A DNA stretch of 40,367 nt, taken from contig JAPYUX010000005.1 of assembly GCA_029940375.1 (NCBI GenBank), forward strand, positions 65,621 to 105,987, in the 5' to 3' direction. The notes under the pieces are model-generated. The model did no database searches, was not told the origin of the DNA, and worked only from the letters and a program-made list of their open reading frames with translations. The DNA comes from Dehalococcoidia bacterium. Lineage in GTDB: Bacteria; Chloroflexota; Dehalococcoidia; Lucifugimonadales; Lucifugimonadaceae. Numbering within the stretch: the stretch's first letter is position 1; every line of letters begins with the position of its first letter. Below are positions 24,834-34,615 of the stretch, one piece after another. The translations under genes were made by a program, and so were the position numbers.

Positions 24834-26574
24834 AATGTATAAACTTTGTATAAGTATATTTTAACTCAGAAGATATCGGATACCTTCTATCTTTTCCAAA
24901 CGCCAAAGGAGTTATTTTTACTCCAGGTGCAGATTGTCTTCTTTTATACTCGTTACGATCAATCATTTGAATTATATCTAATGTTTCATCATTAGATATT
25001 TTTTTTCTAAGAATTTTGTTGGACATGATTTCTTTGATATTTTGTTTTTTTTCAACATATAATTCAATGATTTTATCCAGTATTTCATATTCTGGAAGTT
25101 TGTCCTGATCGACTTGATCTGGTTTTAGTTCTGCTGAAGGTGGTTTATTTATTATGTTTAGAGGAATTGTATAATTATCACTAACCTTGTTTATGTAATT
25201 AGCTAATTTATAGACCATAGTTTTAGGAACATCTTTCAAAACAGAAAATCCCCCAGCCATATCACCATATAAAGTAGCGTATCCAGTTGCAATTTCTGAT
25301 TTATTTCCCGTAGACAATACAAGTAAAGAAAATTTATTAGAAATTGTCATTATAATATTTCCTCTTATTCTTGCTTGTAAATTTTCTTCAGCCACATTTT
25401 TTTTAGTATTTTTGAAAATAAAATTTAAGGAATCTTCCATCGATCTATGAGCATCTTCAATTGGTAAATTGATTAGGTTAATTCCTAGATTTTTGCACAA
25501 TTTTTCTGAATCTGTTATTGAATGGTCAGATGAATATCTAGAAGGCAAATTTACTGTGACTATATTTTTTGGACCGATAGCTTTAGCTGCTATCGCTGTT
25601 ACTAAAGCGGAATCTATTCCTCCTGAAAGACTTACAAGACATTTATTAAATTTATTTTTAATAAGATAATCTCTGGTGCCTAAAATTAAGGCCTTATAAA
25701 CATCTTCAATTTCATTTATTTTGGTAATATCACGAACCTTATTTCTTTCTTTCGTATACATGTACTGAAAATCAATTTCTTTTACAGATAAATTATATTT
25801 TTTTGGATTATTAAACTGTGCTTTGTTTGGTTCATTGAAATTTAAATCTAAGTCTATTACTCCATCTTTTTCTTCAAAACTTGGAAGAGAATAAATTACA
25901 TTGCCAGAATTGTTAAACACTAGAGAGCTACCATCAAAAATAAGTTCATCTTGACCACCAACTAGATTCAGATAGATCAAGTGAGCATTGCAATTTTTTG
26001 AAACAGAAGATAGGTGTTTTATTCGGGTTTGTTTTTTGTTAATGTCATAAGGAGACCCATTTATATTAATTAATAAATTGCAACCATAATTTGATTGTAG
26101 CTTACATATTTCATAATCATCCCAAATATCTTCACATATACTAATTCCAATTTTAATATCATTTTTTTGTATTACTACAACTTTTGAACCTGAGTGAAAA
26201 TACCTTTTTTCATCAAAAACTCCATAATTTGGTAATCTAGTTTTTCTATAAATTTCGATTATCTTTCCATTATTTAGAATTGCAGCTGAATTATAAATTC
26301 CATTAATGTCTTTATCAATAAAACCTACAATCACTATGATGTTTTTTGTATGTTTTTTAATAGAATTTAGAGCTAGAATATTATTTTTTATAAACAAATC
26401 ACTCAGAACTAGATCTTCGGGAGGATAGCCTGTTATGGATAACTCAGGAAAACATATGACATTAGATTTTTCTTTTTTGGCCTTTGTTATTTTATCAATG
26501 ATTTTTTTCGTGTTGGAATCTAATGATCCAACGATAGTATTTATTTGACTCATTGATATCTTTATTTTAGACAT
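24823..26574 (-). CDS. nadE: Glutamine-dependent NAD(+) synthetase
   Basis: The 583-residue two-domain enzyme amidates nicotinate adenine dinucleotide to NAD+. The N-terminal nitrilase-type glutaminase domain shows the Glu-Lys-Cys triad in CFPELSITGYPPEDL, YRKTRLPNYGVFDEKRYF and GISICEDIWDD. The synthetase domain has the PP-loop SLSGGIDSALVTAIAA, then LSTGNKSEIATGYATLYGDMAGGF and PPSAELKPDQ. It lies 15 bases after gltD, so a glutamine-consuming enzyme is carried on the glutamine/glutamate operon. Confidence 0.95.
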   Translation of the reverse strand: MSKIKISMSQINTIVGSLDSNTKKIIDKITKAKKEKSNVICFPELSITGYPPEDLVLSDLFIKNNILALNSIKKHTKNIIVIVGFIDKDINGIYNSAAILNNGKIIEIYRKTRLPNYGVFDEKRYFHSGSKVVVIQKNDIKIGISICEDIWDDYEICKLQSNYGCNLLININGSPYDINKKQTRIKHLSSVSKNCNAHLIYLNLVGGQDELIFDGSSLVFNNSGNVIYSLPSFEEKDGVIDLDLNFNEPNKAQFNNPKKYNLSVKEIDFQYMYTKERNKVRDITKINEIEDVYKALILGTRDYLIKNKFNKCLVSLSGGIDSALVTAIAAKAIGPKNIVTVNLPSRYSSDHSITDSEKLCKNLGINLINLPIEDAHRSMEDSLNFIFKNTKKNVAEENLQARIRGNIIMTISNKFSLLVLSTGNKSEIATGYATLYGDMAGGFSVLKDVPKTMVYKLANYINKVSDNYTIPLNIINKPPSAELKPDQVDQDKLPEYEILDKIIELYVEKKQNIKEIMSNKILRKKISNDETLDIIQMIDRNEYKRRQSAPGVKITPLAFGKDRRYPISSELKYTYTKFIHYDK

Positions 26575-26589
26575 CTTAATCCCAATATT

Positions 26590-28059
26590 TTAAATTTTAC
26601 TAAAAGGAGATCTAATGTACCCTTTAACTTCAGGTAGCGAAGATTGCCCTTCTAAGAAAACATCTATATTTTTAGCACATTTTCTCCCACTTGCGATAGC
26701 ATGTACAACAAGCGATTGTCCTCTTTCCATATCACCGCAGGCAAAGATCTTTGTTTTAGAAGTCATCATTTCACTATTAGTTTTTACGTTCCCTCTTTCA
26801 TCATATTCTACACCTAGTTCATTCAATAGGCCTTCTTGTAATGGATGAACAAAACCAAGAGCTAGTAGAACTAAATCGGCTTTAATTTTGAATTCTGATT
26901 CATTTAAAATTTTCATTTCAAATTTTTGAGAATCAGGATCTTTTCCCCATTTTACTTTTTGGCAAGTCAAATTTTTTACATTGTTTTTCCCATCAAATGA
27001 TTTAGTCAATACACTAAATTCTCTTTCTCCTGATTCTTCATGAGCGGAAGATGTCCTCATTATTAAAGGCCATTCTGGCCATGGATTAGATGAGGACCTT
27101 AATATTGGAGGTTCAGGTAATATTTCTAATTGAACAATGTTTTTTGCACCCTGTCTTATTGATGTACCTAAGCAATCTGATCCTGTATCTCCACCACCTA
27201 TAATTACAACATTTTTGTTTTTAGCAGATATATTTCTAACATTAGATTTTTTTGTATCCCATCTATTTTGTTCAGAGAGAAAATCCATTGCAAAATGAAT
27301 TCCATCAAGATCCCTACCTCCGATACTTAAATCTCTAGGAACTGTTGATCCTCCAGCTAAACATATAGCATCATATTCTTGTATAAGATTTTTTACAGAA
27401 ATATCTATACCAACATTAGTTGAACAAATAAATTTTATACCTTCTTTTATTAGTAAATCTATTCTTCGATCAACAATTTTTTTTTCTAACTTAAATTCAG
27501 GTATCCCAAATCTAAGAAGTCCTCCAGGAAGTTTATTTCTTTCAAATACAGAAACATTATGTCCTGCTCTGTTTAATTGTTGTCCAGCAGCCAAACCTGC
27601 AGGTCCAGATCCAACTATCGCAATTTTTTTATTGGTTCTTTTTTTTGGAATCTCTGGTAATACAAAACCAGATTCCCATGCTTTTTCAATGATGTTTTTT
27701 TCTATCATCTCTATAGATACAGGATCTTGGTTAATTGATAATGTACATGAAGCTTCACAAGGGGCTGGACAAATCCTGCCAGTAAACTCTGGGAAATTGT
27801 TTGTAGCATTTAATCTATGGTAAGCAGTTTCCCAATCCTTTTTATATACTAAGTCATTCCATTCAGGTATTAGGTTTCCAAGAGGACAACCATTGTTACA
27901 AAAAGGAACACCACAGTCCATACATCTTGAAGCCTGCGTTGACACTTCTTGTTTAGTAGAGGGTTCATAAATTTCATTCCAATTTTTTACCCTTACTTTT
28001 ATATTTTTTCTTTTTTCTGTCTTTCTTTTGGTTTCTTTAAAACCTGAAGGTTTACCCAT
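26590..28059 (-). CDS. gltD: Glutamate synthase small (beta) subunit
   Basis: The 489-residue NADPH-oxidising subunit passes electrons through FAD and 4Fe-4S clusters to GltB. N-terminal cysteine motifs are CMDCGVPFCNNGCPLGNLIPEW and RICPAPCEASCTL. The FAD-binding motif is AIVGSGPAGLAAGQQL, the NADPH motif VVIIGGGDTGSDCLG, and the C-terminal FAD motif KIFACGDMERGQSLVVHAI. The gene overlaps the end of gltB by eight bases, coupling translation of the two subunits. Confidence 0.95.
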   Translation of the reverse strand: MGKPSGFKETKRKTEKRKNIKVRVKNWNEIYEPSTKQEVSTQASRCMDCGVPFCNNGCPLGNLIPEWNDLVYKKDWETAYHRLNATNNFPEFTGRICPAPCEASCTLSINQDPVSIEMIEKNIIEKAWESGFVLPEIPKKRTNKKIAIVGSGPAGLAAGQQLNRAGHNVSVFERNKLPGGLLRFGIPEFKLEKKIVDRRIDLLIKEGIKFICSTNVGIDISVKNLIQEYDAICLAGGSTVPRDLSIGGRDLDGIHFAMDFLSEQNRWDTKKSNVRNISAKNKNVVIIGGGDTGSDCLGTSIRQGAKNIVQLEILPEPPILRSSSNPWPEWPLIMRTSSAHEESGEREFSVLTKSFDGKNNVKNLTCQKVKWGKDPDSQKFEMKILNESEFKIKADLVLLALGFVHPLQEGLLNELGVEYDERGNVKTNSEMMTSKTKIFACGDMERGQSLVVHAIASGRKCAKNIDVFLEGQSSLPEVKGYIRSPFSKI

Positions 28060-31000
28060 TTACTTTTACTCTATTTCTTTGATGGTTTAATTTATCTAAG
28101 ATTTTTTCATAATCTCTAGGTATTACTTTTTTGAATTTTTTTAATTCATCTCGCCAATTAAGTAGAATTTTTTTCCCTTTTCCTGAATTGGTATATTTAA
28201 CATGATTTTTGATAAGATTTTTTAGATCTTTTTCATCCTTAGAATTTATTAATATTTCTGACAAGTTAGACAATTCAGAATTGAAATAGTTTATAAAAGT
28301 AGAGTTTTCATCATATACATAAGCAATACCTCCACTCATACCTGCAGCAAAATTACTTCCAACTTCACCTAAAATCACTGCGATTCCTCCAGTCATATAT
28401 TCGCAACCATGATTTCCTATTCCTTCTACAACTGCATTTGCGGCAGAATTTCTTACACAAAATCTTTCCCCAGCTTTTCCATTGATATATACTTCTCCTC
28501 CTGTAGCTCCATATAAAGCCACATTGCCTATAATAACATGATCCTCTGGAATGTAACTTTTATCTAATCGACTAGGTGAAATGCTTATTTTCCCTCCGGA
28601 TATTCCTTTGGCAAAGTAGTCATTTGAATCTCCTATTACATTGAAATAAATTCCTTTTGATAGAAACGCTCCAAAACTTTGACCAGCTGAACCAGTAAAT
28701 TCTATTTCTAAATTATCTTGAGGAATTCCCATTTCTCCATATATTTTTGTTATATTTCCAGATATTATTGCCCCTACAGTTCTGTTAACATTATTAATTT
28801 CAAAATTTAATTTTGATTTTTTGTCTTTTAATGAGTTGATATCTAATTCCTTCAATATTTTTTTATCCAAAGCTTTTTCAAGTTCGTGATTTTGACTAAT
28901 ATTGAAATAGTTTATAAAAGTAGAGTTTTCATCATATACATAAGCAATACCTCCACTCATACCTGCAGCAAAATTACTTCCAACTTCACCTAAAATCACT
29001 GCGATTCCTCCAGTCATATATTCGCAACCATGATTTCCTATTCCTTCTACAACTGCATTTGCGGCAGAATTTCTTACACAAAATCTTTCCCCAGCTTTTC
29101 CATTGATATATACTTCTCCTCCTGTAGCTCCATATAAAGCCACATTGCCTATAATAACATGATCCTCTGGAATGTAACTTTTATCTAATCGACTAGGTGA
29201 AATGCTTATTTTCCCTCCGGATATTCCTTTGGCAAAGTAGTCATTTGAATCTCCTATTACATTGAAATAAATTCCTTTTGATAGAAACGCTCCAAAACTT
29301 TGACCAGCTGAACCAGTAAATTCTATTTCTAAATTATCTTGAGGAATTCCCATTTCTCCATATATTTTTGTTATATTTCCAGATATTATTGCCCCTACAG
29401 TTCTGTTAACATTATTAATTTCAAAATTTAATTTTGATTTTTTGTCTTTTAATGAGTTGATATCTAATTCCTTCAATATTTTTTTATCCAAAGCTTTTTC
29501 AAGTTCGTGATTTTGACTAATATTGCAATAGTTTTCATAGTTAGGAATTCCCTTAGGGGCATATAACATTTTTGATAAATCTAATTTTTTACCTTTCCAA
29601 TGATCAATATCTTTTCTTTGTTTTAATTTGTCTACTCGACCGACCATTTGATTTATGTTCCTAAATCCTAATTTGGACATTTCTAACCGTAAGCTTTCAA
29701 CTAAAAATCTAAAGTAATTAACAACCGCTTCAGGAGTTCCATTAAATAATTTCCTTAATTCTGGATCTTGAGTTGCTACACCTACTGAACAAGTATTTAG
29801 ATGACATTTTCTTAACATTATGCAACCCATAGTTATTAAAGATGCTGTTGCAATTCCCCATTCTTCAGCTCCTAGCAAAGTTGCTATGGCAATATCTTTT
29901 CCAGTTTTTATTTGTCCATCGGTTTGTACTATAATTCTACTTCTCAGTCCTTGTTCTACTAAAACTTGTTGAGTTTCAGCCACACCCAATTCCCATGGCA
30001 ATCCCGCATGTCTAATAGAAGATAATGGAGAAGCTCCAGTTCCTCCGGAAAAACCTGAAATTAACACTACATCAGCTTTTCCTTTTGAAACTCCAGCTGC
30101 AATAATACCCACTCCCACTTCTGAAACTAGCTTGACGTGTATACGTGCGTTAGAATTTACGTTTTTAAGATCGTGTATAAGCTGAGCTAAGTCTTCAATA
30201 GAATATATATCATGATGAGGAGGTGGAGAAATCAACTCTACTCCAGGAGTTGTTTTTCTAATAGATGCAATATAATTTGAGATTTTGTGTCCAGGAATTT
30301 CTCCTCCTTCTCCAGGCTTTGCTCCTTGTGCCATTTTAATTTGAATATCTTTAGCATTTACTAAATAATTGGTAGTAACACCGAATCTACCTGATGCTAC
30401 CTGCTTTATAGCTGAACTTCTAGAATCACCATTTGCATCTGGAACAAATCTAGTTTCATCTTCTCCACCTTCCCCAGTATTTGACCTTGCACCAATTCGA
30501 TTCATAGCGATTGCGAGAGTCTCATGAGCTTCTCTTGAAATTGATCCCAAAGATATTGCACCTGTTGCAAATCTTTTTAATATTTCCTTTTCAGATTCAA
30601 CTTCATTGATCGGAACAGGTTTAGAGTTTTTATAATCTAATTCAAGAAGGTTTCGAATACTGATATCTCCGTAATAATCTTTATTTGCCAACTTTTCAAA
30701 TTCCTCATATTTTTGAGAATTATTTTCTGTTGCTGCTTGCTGTAAAAGAGATATAGTTTCTGGTGACCACAGATGCCTTTCTCCAGTTCCTCTCCAACTG
30801 TATAACCCACCAAGGTCTAAATTAAGATTTGATGGGATATTTGAGGAAGGGAAAGCATTTTGATGAAATAATAAGTAATCAGTAGCAATTTCGTTAATTT
30901 CTATTCCTCCAATTCTGGATGAAGTCCAAGTAAATGAATCTTCTATAATTTCACCTCCCAATCCTACGGCTTCGAATTGTTGAGCTCCCATATATCCTTG

Positions 31001-33265
31001 TAAAGTTGAAATTCCCATCTTAGACATTGTTTTTAAAACCCCAGAGATCACAGCTTTACAGTAATTATTTTGAGAATCAATAATTTCTCTTTTGGTTTTA
31101 AAAGATTCATTTTTCAAAGTGTCTAGAGCTAAATAAGGGTTTACAGCAGATATACCATATCCAAATAACGAAGCAAAATGATGAACCTCTCTTGCTTCTC
31201 CTGTTTCAATGAGTAAATCAACATTTTCTCTTAAATTTTTTCTTATTAAATGATGGTGTATTGTACCCGCAACTAACAATGCAGGTAAGTAACCCATATT
31301 ATTGTCTACTCCTCTATCAGAAAGAATAATAATTCCAACTCCCTCGGAGATTAATTTCTCTGATTTAGCCTTAATTCCTTCTAGAGCTTTTTTAAATCCA
31401 TTTATTTCTTCATTAATATTGTAAAGAGTTGAAATTGTACCAGATTTTATATTTCCTTTATCTAATCTTTTAATTTTTGACATTTCGGAATTTAATAGAA
31501 TTGGCCTTTCTATTTTTAGTAATTGAGCATGCTTTTCTGATTCTGATAATAAATTTTCTTTTTTTCCTATCAAAATACTCATTTGAGTTACCAATTTCTC
31601 TCTAATGGGATCCAATGGTGGATTAGAAACTTGAGCAAACAATTGTTTGAAATAAGAGAAAAGATTTTGAGGTTTATCTGATAAAACTGCTAAAGGCGTA
31701 TCATTACCCATCGAACCGTTTGGTTGATTTCCTGATTCTCCCATTGGTTTAATTAATAATTCAATATCCTCCGAAGAATATCCGAATGCCTTTTGTTGTT
31801 TTAATAGTTCAAAACCGCCGTAAGAATTTTCTGATTTAGTTTGCTTTATTTCATCAAGATTTATGGCTTGCTTATTTACCCATTCTGAATATGGTTTTTG
31901 AGAAGTAAGTCTATCTATTATTTCTTCAGAATCGATTATCCTTCCTTCATTGAAATCTACCAAAAATCCTTTCCCTGGGGTCATTCGGGATTTAAGTTTT
32001 ATATTATTCGGATCTATATCTAATACTCCTGTTTCTGAAGACATAACTAGAACATTATCTTTTGTTACTGTATATCTAAAAGGCCTAAATCCATTTCTAT
32101 CAAGGCAGGCTCCCAATTTAATCCCATCTGTAAAAGCTATCATTGCAGGTCCATCCCATGGTTCCATTAATCCTGCATGGAACTGATAAAAATCTTTTGT
32201 TTTTTGGTTCATGTGTTTATTATGATCCCAAGCTGCAGGAATCATCATTGATGCGGCATGTTCAATAGATCTTCCTCCCATTACTAGTAATTCAAAAACA
32301 TTATCCAATGAAGCGGTATCAGAAGCATCTTCTTCGCAAATAGGTAAAATGTTTTGAATATTACTCCCCAAATGTTTATTTTGAAGATTTTGTTCTTTAG
32401 CCTTTATCCAATTTCTATTACCTCTAACTGTATTGATTTCTCCGTTATGAGCAATCATTCTGTAAGGATGAGCAAGCTTCCAAGATCCTAATGTATTTGT
32501 AGAGAACCTAGAATGTACAAGCCCAAAACAACTTTCTATATTAGAATTTTGTAAATCAACATAAAAATTAGCTAATTGTTCAGATTTTAACAAGCCCTTA
32601 TATATGATTATCTTATTAGATAATGAACATATATAAAATTCATTGTTAATATCTATGAAATTTGAATTATCTTTGATTGATAATACTTCTTTTTCTATCA
32701 TTTTTCTTGCTATAAAAAGGATTTTTGAAAATTCGTCATCCGTAATTTTTTTATTTGTTGAAATGAAAATTTGTTTAATTTCTGGCCTTACATCGTTTGC
32801 CCATAATCCAATTTTGGATTGATCCACCGGAACATCTCTCCAAGAAATCAATGAAAGCTTATTTTTCAAAAGAATTTTTTCTATAATATTTATTATTTTT
32901 TCTCTTAATTTTTTTTCATTAGGCAGAAAGATTATCCCAGAGGCATATTGTCCTAAATCAGGTAAGGATAATTTGTTTTCGTCTAATATATTTCTGAAGA
33001 ACTTATCAGGAATTTGTAGAGTAATACCGGCCCCATCTCCAGTATCTGGATCACAACCACAAGCCCCTCTATGTGCAAGATTATTTAGGACTTTTAAAGA
33101 ATCTTTTATTATTTTGTTTGATTTGACACCTTTAATATTAGCAACGACTCCTACTCCGCAAGCATCTTTGCCTATATGAATATCACATAAACCTTTGATA
33201 CTTAACTCATTTAGATTGTTAATAAGTTTCTTAGTATATTTTTTTTGTTTATAGTTTTTTTTCAT
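28052..33265 (-). CDS. gltB: Glutamate synthase large (alpha) subunit with duplicated GXGXG domain
   Basis: The 1737-residue protein is about 210 residues longer than typical GltB. Cys36 in DACGVGVVANI would be the N-terminal glutaminase nucleophile after propeptide removal. The FMN/synthase domain contains GFSGGTGASPLSSIRHAGLPWE. The 3Fe-4S cysteines lie in CIMLRKCHLNTCSVGVATQDPEL. From about residue 1248 the C-terminal beta-helix (GXGXG) domain appears twice in tandem (about 1248-1455 and 1455-1662), identical down to the base. The frame stays open because the unit is 207 codons. Removing one copy gives about 1530 residues, the family norm. The duplication may be real and recent or an assembly error. 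Confidence 0.92.
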   Translation of the reverse strand: MKKNYKQKKYTKKLINNLNELSIKGLCDIHIGKDACGVGVVANIKGVKSNKIIKDSLKVLNNLAHRGACGCDPDTGDGAGITLQIPDKFFRNILDENKLSLPDLGQYASGIIFLPNEKKLREKIINIIEKILLKNKLSLISWRDVPVDQSKIGLWANDVRPEIKQIFISTNKKITDDEFSKILFIARKMIEKEVLSIKDNSNFIDINNEFYICSLSNKIIIYKGLLKSEQLANFYVDLQNSNIESCFGLVHSRFSTNTLGSWKLAHPYRMIAHNGEINTVRGNRNWIKAKEQNLQNKHLGSNIQNILPICEEDASDTASLDNVFELLVMGGRSIEHAASMMIPAAWDHNKHMNQKTKDFYQFHAGLMEPWDGPAMIAFTDGIKLGACLDRNGFRPFRYTVTKDNVLVMSSETGVLDIDPNNIKLKSRMTPGKGFLVDFNEGRIIDSEEIIDRLTSQKPYSEWVNKQAINLDEIKQTKSENSYGGFELLKQQKAFGYSSEDIELLIKPMGESGNQPNGSMGNDTPLAVLSDKPQNLFSYFKQLFAQVSNPPLDPIREKLVTQMSILIGKKENLLSESEKHAQLLKIERPILLNSEMSKIKRLDKGNIKSGTISTLYNINEEINGFKKALEGIKAKSEKLISEGVGIIILSDRGVDNNMGYLPALLVAGTIHHHLIRKNLRENVDLLIETGEAREVHHFASLFGYGISAVNPYLALDTLKNESFKTKREIIDSQNNYCKAVISGVLKTMSKMGISTLQGYMGAQQFEAVGLGGEIIEDSFTWTSSRIGGIEINEIATDYLLFHQNAFPSSNIPSNLNLDLGGLYSWRGTGERHLWSPETISLLQQAATENNSQKYEEFEKLANKDYYGDISIRNLLELDYKNSKPVPINEVESEKEILKRFATGAISLGSISREAHETLAIAMNRIGARSNTGEGGEDETRFVPDANGDSRSSAIKQVASGRFGVTTNYLVNAKDIQIKMAQGAKPGEGGEIPGHKISNYIASIRKTTPGVELISPPPHHDIYSIEDLAQLIHDLKNVNSNARIHVKLVSEVGVGIIAAGVSKGKADVVLISGFSGGTGASPLSSIRHAGLPWELGVAETQQVLVEQGLRSRIIVQTDGQIKTGKDIAIATLLGAEEWGIATASLITMGCIMLRKCHLNTCSVGVATQDPELRKLFNGTPEAVVNYFRFLVESLRLEMSKLGFRNINQMVGRVDKLKQRKDIDHWKGKKLDLSKMLYAPKGIPNYENYCNISQNHELEKALDKKILKELDINSLKDKKSKLNFEINNVNRTVGAIISGNITKIYGEMGIPQDNLEIEFTGSAGQSFGAFLSKGIYFNVIGDSNDYFAKGISGGKISISPSRLDKSYIPEDHVIIGNVALYGATGGEVYINGKAGERFCVRNSAANAVVEGIGNHGCEYMTGGIAVILGEVGSNFAAGMSGGIAYVYDENSTFINYFNISQNHELEKALDKKILKELDINSLKDKKSKLNFEINNVNRTVGAIISGNITKIYGEMGIPQDNLEIEFTGSAGQSFGAFLSKGIYFNVIGDSNDYFAKGISGGKISISPSRLDKSYIPEDHVIIGNVALYGATGGEVYINGKAGERFCVRNSAANAVVEGIGNHGCEYMTGGIAVILGEVGSNFAAGMSGGIAYVYDENSTFINYFNSELSNLSEILINSKDEKDLKNLIKNHVKYTNSGKGKKILLNWRDELKKFKKVIPRDYEKILDKLNHQRNRVKVNG
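28280..29525 (-). repeat. Exact 621-bp in-frame tandem duplication inside gltB
   Basis: Bases 28280-28904 and 28901-29525 appear identical over 625 positions, with a period of 621 (3 x 207). The copies overlap by the four bases ATTG at the junction. The flanks carry a 13-base near-repeat, ATTG(A/C)AATAGTTT, on both sides, a likely substrate for slippage or short-homology recombination. I found no base differences between the copies by eye. Confidence 0.93.
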
Positions 33266-33320
33266 ATTTTATTTAATTCAAAAAACATATTTTCTGAAGT
33301 TTTATATAAAAGTAATTGAT

Positions 33321-34607
33321 TTAAAGAAATTTCATGTAAAAATTTCTTTCATCTTCTGAAATCAACGAATTGTAACCCATCCACTCTTTCTTCTTATTAT
33401 CAATATAGCTATTATATGCCTCCGCCCCTATAGATTCTTGTAAAAAATTACTACTTTCATTAGCTTTGATTGCTTCATTTAAACTATTAGGGATATTTGA
33501 TTTTATGTTTTTTGTTATTTTATTTTTATTTTTTATGCCTAAAATTCCTGCATTTAAAATTGTTGCAAATGCTAAATATGGATTACATGCAGCATCAGGT
33601 AATCTAAATTCTACTCTATATTTATCATCATCATTATTAAATACTGGAGGAACTCTCACTATATCTTCTATATTTTGATAATCAATATAACCTGCAACGG
33701 GGGCTTCTAAATTTGGTAATAATCTTTTATATGAATTAGCCCACTGATTAGTAATTAAGGTCATTTCTTTAGCATTTTCTATTAATCCAGCCATGAAACT
33801 TTCGCCTATTTTCGATATGGTTTTTTTATTTTTTTCACTAAAAATGTTCTTTTCATTTTTATATAGAGATAAATGAAGGTGTAAGCCACTACCATTTAAC
33901 TTATCAAAAGGTCTTGGCATAAATGTTGCAAATCCTCCCAATCTGCGAGCAGTTTCTTTAACAACTAATCGTGTAGTCATTATTGAGTCTGCCATTGTTA
34001 AAGCATCCGTGTGTCTTAAATCTATCTCATGTTGTCCTGGAGAAACTTCGTGATGTGAAGATCTTACTGGGATTCCCATTTGTTCCAAAATCAACACAGA
34101 TTCTCTTCTCAGGTTAGCACCATCACTATCTGCAGAAGTTTGATCAAAATAACCAGCATCATCTCCGGAAGATATGTTTTTTTCTGAATTGAGATAATAG
34201 TATTCTATTTCAGGGCCTATGTAGAATTTATAACCAAGTTTATTAGCCTCGATTAGTTTGTTTTTTAAAACTTGTCTACTATCAACCATTAAGTTGCTTC
34301 CATCAATGCTTTTTAAGTCACAAATAAATCTTGCTACAGCATTTTCATTTGGTCTCCAAGGTAAAATTTGCCAAGTATTCAAATCAGGAATTGCTAAAGT
34401 ATCATTTTCACCTTCTCTTGACAAACCTTCAATTGCACCTCCATCAAATATAACGCCATTAGTCATACAATCTTTTAAATCTTCAACATTAATAGCAAAA
34501 CCCTTTAAACCTCCAGTAATATCGGTAAACCAGAGTCGTATAAATTTAACATTCGATTCACTTGCTTGTTTTAGAATATAATCTTGAGTTTCTATATTTC
34601 TATTCAT
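33321..34607 (-). CDS. glnA: Glutamine synthetase type I
   Basis: The 428-residue GSI assimilates ammonia into glutamine with ATP. The N-terminal beta-grasp has TDITGGLKGFAI and GVIFDGGAIEG. Catalytic motifs include GPEIEYYYL, SSHHEVSPGQHEIDLRH, the ATP-region MPRPFDKLNGSGLHLHLSL, and FRLPDAACNPYLAFATILNAG. I do not see the NLYDLP adenylylation loop, which fits the GSI-alpha class controlled by feedback rather than adenylylation. AGGGGA upstream supports ATG 34607. It is sandwiched between the regulator (eight bases) and gltB (55 bases). Confidence 0.95.
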   Translation of the reverse strand: MNRNIETQDYILKQASESNVKFIRLWFTDITGGLKGFAINVEDLKDCMTNGVIFDGGAIEGLSREGENDTLAIPDLNTWQILPWRPNENAVARFICDLKSIDGSNLMVDSRQVLKNKLIEANKLGYKFYIGPEIEYYYLNSEKNISSGDDAGYFDQTSADSDGANLRRESVLILEQMGIPVRSSHHEVSPGQHEIDLRHTDALTMADSIMTTRLVVKETARRLGGFATFMPRPFDKLNGSGLHLHLSLYKNEKNIFSEKNKKTISKIGESFMAGLIENAKEMTLITNQWANSYKRLLPNLEAPVAGYIDYQNIEDIVRVPPVFNNDDDKYRVEFRLPDAACNPYLAFATILNAGILGIKNKNKITKNIKSNIPNSLNEAIKANESSNFLQESIGAEAYNSYIDNKKKEWMGYNSLISEDERNFYMKFL

Positions 34608-34615
34608 TGTTTCCC

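Noticed and set aside
28280-29525. Insertion sequence or mobile element as cause of the gltB repeat
   Set aside because: The unit is entirely gltB coding sequence, with no terminal inverted repeats or transposase.
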